From NCBI GenBank assembly GCA_023135545.1, contig JAGLSY010000036.1:1-14585 (forward strand): a stretch of DNA of 14,585 nt. Direction: 5' to 3'. A program made the position numbers and the translations under genes. The stretch's first letter is position 1, and each line of letters starts with the position of its first letter. The notes under the pieces were generated by a model, which was not told the origin of the DNA, ran no database searches, and saw nothing but the letters and a program-made list of their open reading frames with translations. This DNA comes from Thermoplasmata archaeon (GTDB taxonomy: Archaea > Thermoplasmatota > Thermoplasmata > SG8-5 > JAGLSY01). Of the stretch, positions 13,284-14,585 are shown piece after piece.

Positions 13284-13325
13284 AAAAAGGTTATTGATGG
13301 TAACCGCAATGTCCCCGGGCTTATC
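13284..13325 (+). promoter_or_regulatory. radB: Candidate radB promoter, probably leaderless or short-leader
   Basis: No ribosome-binding sequence precedes the radB ATG. An AT-rich AAAAAGGTTATTGA at 13284-13297 is centred about 35 nt upstream, compatible with a transcript starting within about 10 nt of the ATG. It is a weak TATA match. Confidence 0.35.
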
Positions 13326-14006
13326 ATGAAAATATCAACAGGTTGCGAATCCATCGACGAGCTGCTGGGCGGCGGAATAGAGATGGGAACCATAACCGAA
13401 GTGTACGGTGAGGCCGGAACCGGCAAGACCAACTTCTGCATACAACTTGCCAGAACAGTCATCTTATCGGGCAAGAAGGTGGTTTACATTGACACGGAAG
13501 GTTTGTCCCAGGACAGAATACGCCAGATATGCGGTGATGACTCTGATTTGGTGATGAAAAACCTGCTGATATTCGAGCCCTACGCCTTCGATGAGCAAGA
13601 GAAAATTGTTGACAAGGCGGTGAGCCTGGCCTTGAAAAACGAGGATATCGGGCTGGTAATACTGGATTCCGCGACCCTGCATTATAGAATCGAATCCGGC
13701 CACGACACCGAAAGGGGTGAGAGAAAATCCCTGACACGCCAGATTACGGCCATGCTGCGACTTTGCCGCAAGAGAAAGATCGCGGTTGTCCTCACCAGCC
13801 AGGTCTACACCGATGTGGATGTCGGTATTTTTAAACCGCTAGGCGGCCATGTACTCCATCACAATGCCAAGACCATAATAAGACTGGACAAGATGGGCCA
13901 GGGGTTGAGGGAAATGGTTCTCATGAAGCACAGGTCACTGGCCGAGGGAAAAAAGGTACTTTTCAGGCTTACAGAATGCGGTTTGGAGTGTGTTGAGAAG
14001 CCTTAG
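13326..14006 (+). CDS. radB: RadB, RecA-superfamily recombination protein
   Basis: Euryarchaeal RadA paralogue thought to assist homologous recombination rather than act as the main strand-exchange protein. The 226-residue length matches RadB, which lacks the N-terminal helix-hairpin-helix domain of RadA. The start MKISTGCESIDELLGGGIE is characteristic. Walker A is GEAGTGKT (28-35); Walker B is GLVILDS with D114; a putative catalytic glutamate lies in YIDTEGLS (E58). The segment VVLTSQVYTDVD near 158-169 corresponds to the RecA L2-side region. It stands alone between a divergent pilin gene and a convergent prenyl synthase gene. RadB is known mainly from Euryarchaeota, which supports the taxonomic call. 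Confidence 0.93.
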   Translation: MKISTGCESIDELLGGGIEMGTITEVYGEAGTGKTNFCIQLARTVILSGKKVVYIDTEGLSQDRIRQICGDDSDLVMKNLLIFEPYAFDEQEKIVDKAVSLALKNEDIGLVILDSATLHYRIESGHDTERGERKSLTRQITAMLRLCRKRKIAVVLTSQVYTDVDVGIFKPLGGHVLHHNAKTIIRLDKMGQGLREMVLMKHRSLAEGKKVLFRLTECGLECVEKP

Positions 14007-14039
14007 GTTATGGGTGGCTATGCCCACTTACCACCATGC

Positions 14040-14149
14040 TGGCGCGTTGAAACTTCCGCCCTTGGGTGTAGGCTTTTCCCACCATCCATCCCCCACCACG
14101 CTACCTTAACACTTAGACCCACACTGTGTAATACTGAGACCCAAGTCGG
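14040..14149 (+). repeat. 110-nt intergenic repeat, copy 2 (between convergent radB and prenyl synthase gene)
   Basis: Partner of 11741-11850 in the same orientation. It begins 34 nt after the radB stop and ends 26 nt before the minus-strand prenyl synthase stop. Its two ACTNAGACCCA boxes (14111-14121 and 14133-14143) keep the same 22-nt spacing as in copy 1. A plus-strand ORF of 68 codons crosses it but has no plausible start context or recognisable protein features. The rest of the 14007-14175 gap holds only a weak GGTGG/CCACC stem near 14013-14036. Confidence 0.65.
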
Positions 14150-14175
14150 AAGCTACTGGCACCCACGTTTGATTG

Positions 14176-14585
14176 TTATAGTTCTCTTTCCACCAAGAAT
14201 TCAACCGCATCCATGAGTATATCCCTGGTGTGGTCGTCGAAGCCAGGCATGTTCCTCACCTTGGCCCTGGTCTTCTCGGCATATTCGAGGACAATTTCCC
14301 TGACCATGTCCTTTATTCCATATTCTTTGTACATGTCAATTATCTGGCGCGTCATGAAGAAGTCCCTCTGGGAACGGTCAAGGCAGAAGACGTGCTTTAT
14401 CCAGGCCAGTTCTTCATCCTTTCCTTGTTTTTTCAGTTCCTCCAAGAGTTTTATCAGAAGGAGGGTGCGCTTCCCCTCTATTATGTCGCCGCCCAGTTCC
14501 TTTCCCGTACTGGTGGAGAAAACATTTAGCCAGTCGTCATGGATCTGGAAGGCCCTGCCCAACGGCAGTCCGAACTCGACCAGGT
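14176..14585 (-). CDS. Isoprenyl (polyprenyl) diphosphate synthase, partial (N-terminus outside window)
   Basis: C-terminal 136 residues of a trans-isoprenyl diphosphate synthase, which condenses isopentenyl diphosphate with an allylic diphosphate; in archaea such enzymes make C20/C25 precursors of membrane lipids. The visible part opens in LVEFGLPLGRAFQIHDDWLN, the region of the second aspartate-rich motif. It continues with STGKELGGDIIEGKRTLLLI, where the GK, GGDI and KRTLL elements are classic. Here the second motif reads DDWLN instead of DDxxD, so its last acidic residue is Asn. The TTG at 14562 is internal, since the frame is open to the window edge. Chain length cannot be judged because the first aspartate-rich motif is outside. 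Confidence 0.9.
   Translation of the reverse strand, partial: LVEFGLPLGRAFQIHDDWLNVFSTSTGKELGGDIIEGKRTLLLIKLLEELKKQGKDEELAWIKHVFCLDRSQRDFFMTRQIIDMYKEYGIKDMVREIVLEYAEKTRAKVRNMPGFDDHTRDILMDAVEFLVEREL

Noticed and set aside
12608..13297. Plus-strand ORFs opposite the pilin gene
   Set aside because: The minus strand has a classic pilin N-domain, ribosome-binding site, TATA box and terminator.
14010..14216. 68-codon plus-strand ORF after radB
   Set aside because: It is mostly the 110-nt intergenic repeat, has no ribosome-binding site and runs into the convergent synthase gene.

Overview
The window is archaeal. It carries a TBP/TFB-type RNA polymerase operon (rpoH, rpoB, rpoA', rpoA''), ribosomal protein L30e, archaeal NusA, RadB, an archaeal pilin precursor and an intron-containing tRNA. 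RpoB is one intact polypeptide (not split into B' and B''), while the largest subunit is split into A' and A''. With the pilin, TrkAH, AT-rich TATA-type promoters, heavy AGG/ATA codon use and about 50% G+C, this best suggests a Thermoplasmatota-like euryarchaeon; the rank below phylum cannot be read from the window.

Layout. 1-2199 (minus strand): a potassium-uptake operon, trkA followed by trkH, with trkH running off the left edge. 2200-2445: an AT-rich divergent control region with interleaved inverted repeats. 2446-2606 (plus): a tRNA-Lys(UUU) interrupted by two introns, one at the usual anticodon-loop site and one in the D-loop. 2675-11658 (plus): the transcription operon rpoH-rpoB-rpoA1-rpoA2-rpl30e-nusA. 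It is tightly packed except for a 149-nt gap between rpoA1 and rpoA2, which holds two perfect hairpins and a possible 48-codon ORF. The str genes (rps12, rps7, EF-2) that often follow nusA in archaea are absent.

11635-11866: three tandem repeats of about 45 bp that begin inside the nusA 3' end, then copy 1 of a 110-nt intergenic repeat. 11867-13144 (minus): a pilin gene and, downstream of it, a membrane PH-like protein. 13326-14006 (plus): radB. 14007-14175: copy 2 of the 110-nt repeat. 14176-14585 (minus): the C-terminal part of a polyprenyl diphosphate synthase, cut by the right edge.

The core genes supply RNA polymerase subunits, an elongation-type KH protein and a ribosomal protein, and look co-transcribed. 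No defence system, CRISPR array, transposase or prophage gene is visible. The novelty lies in small features: the double-intron tRNA, the structured rpoA1/rpoA2 junction, a helix-hairpin-helix-like extension on RpoA'', and intergenic repeats that recur between convergent genes.
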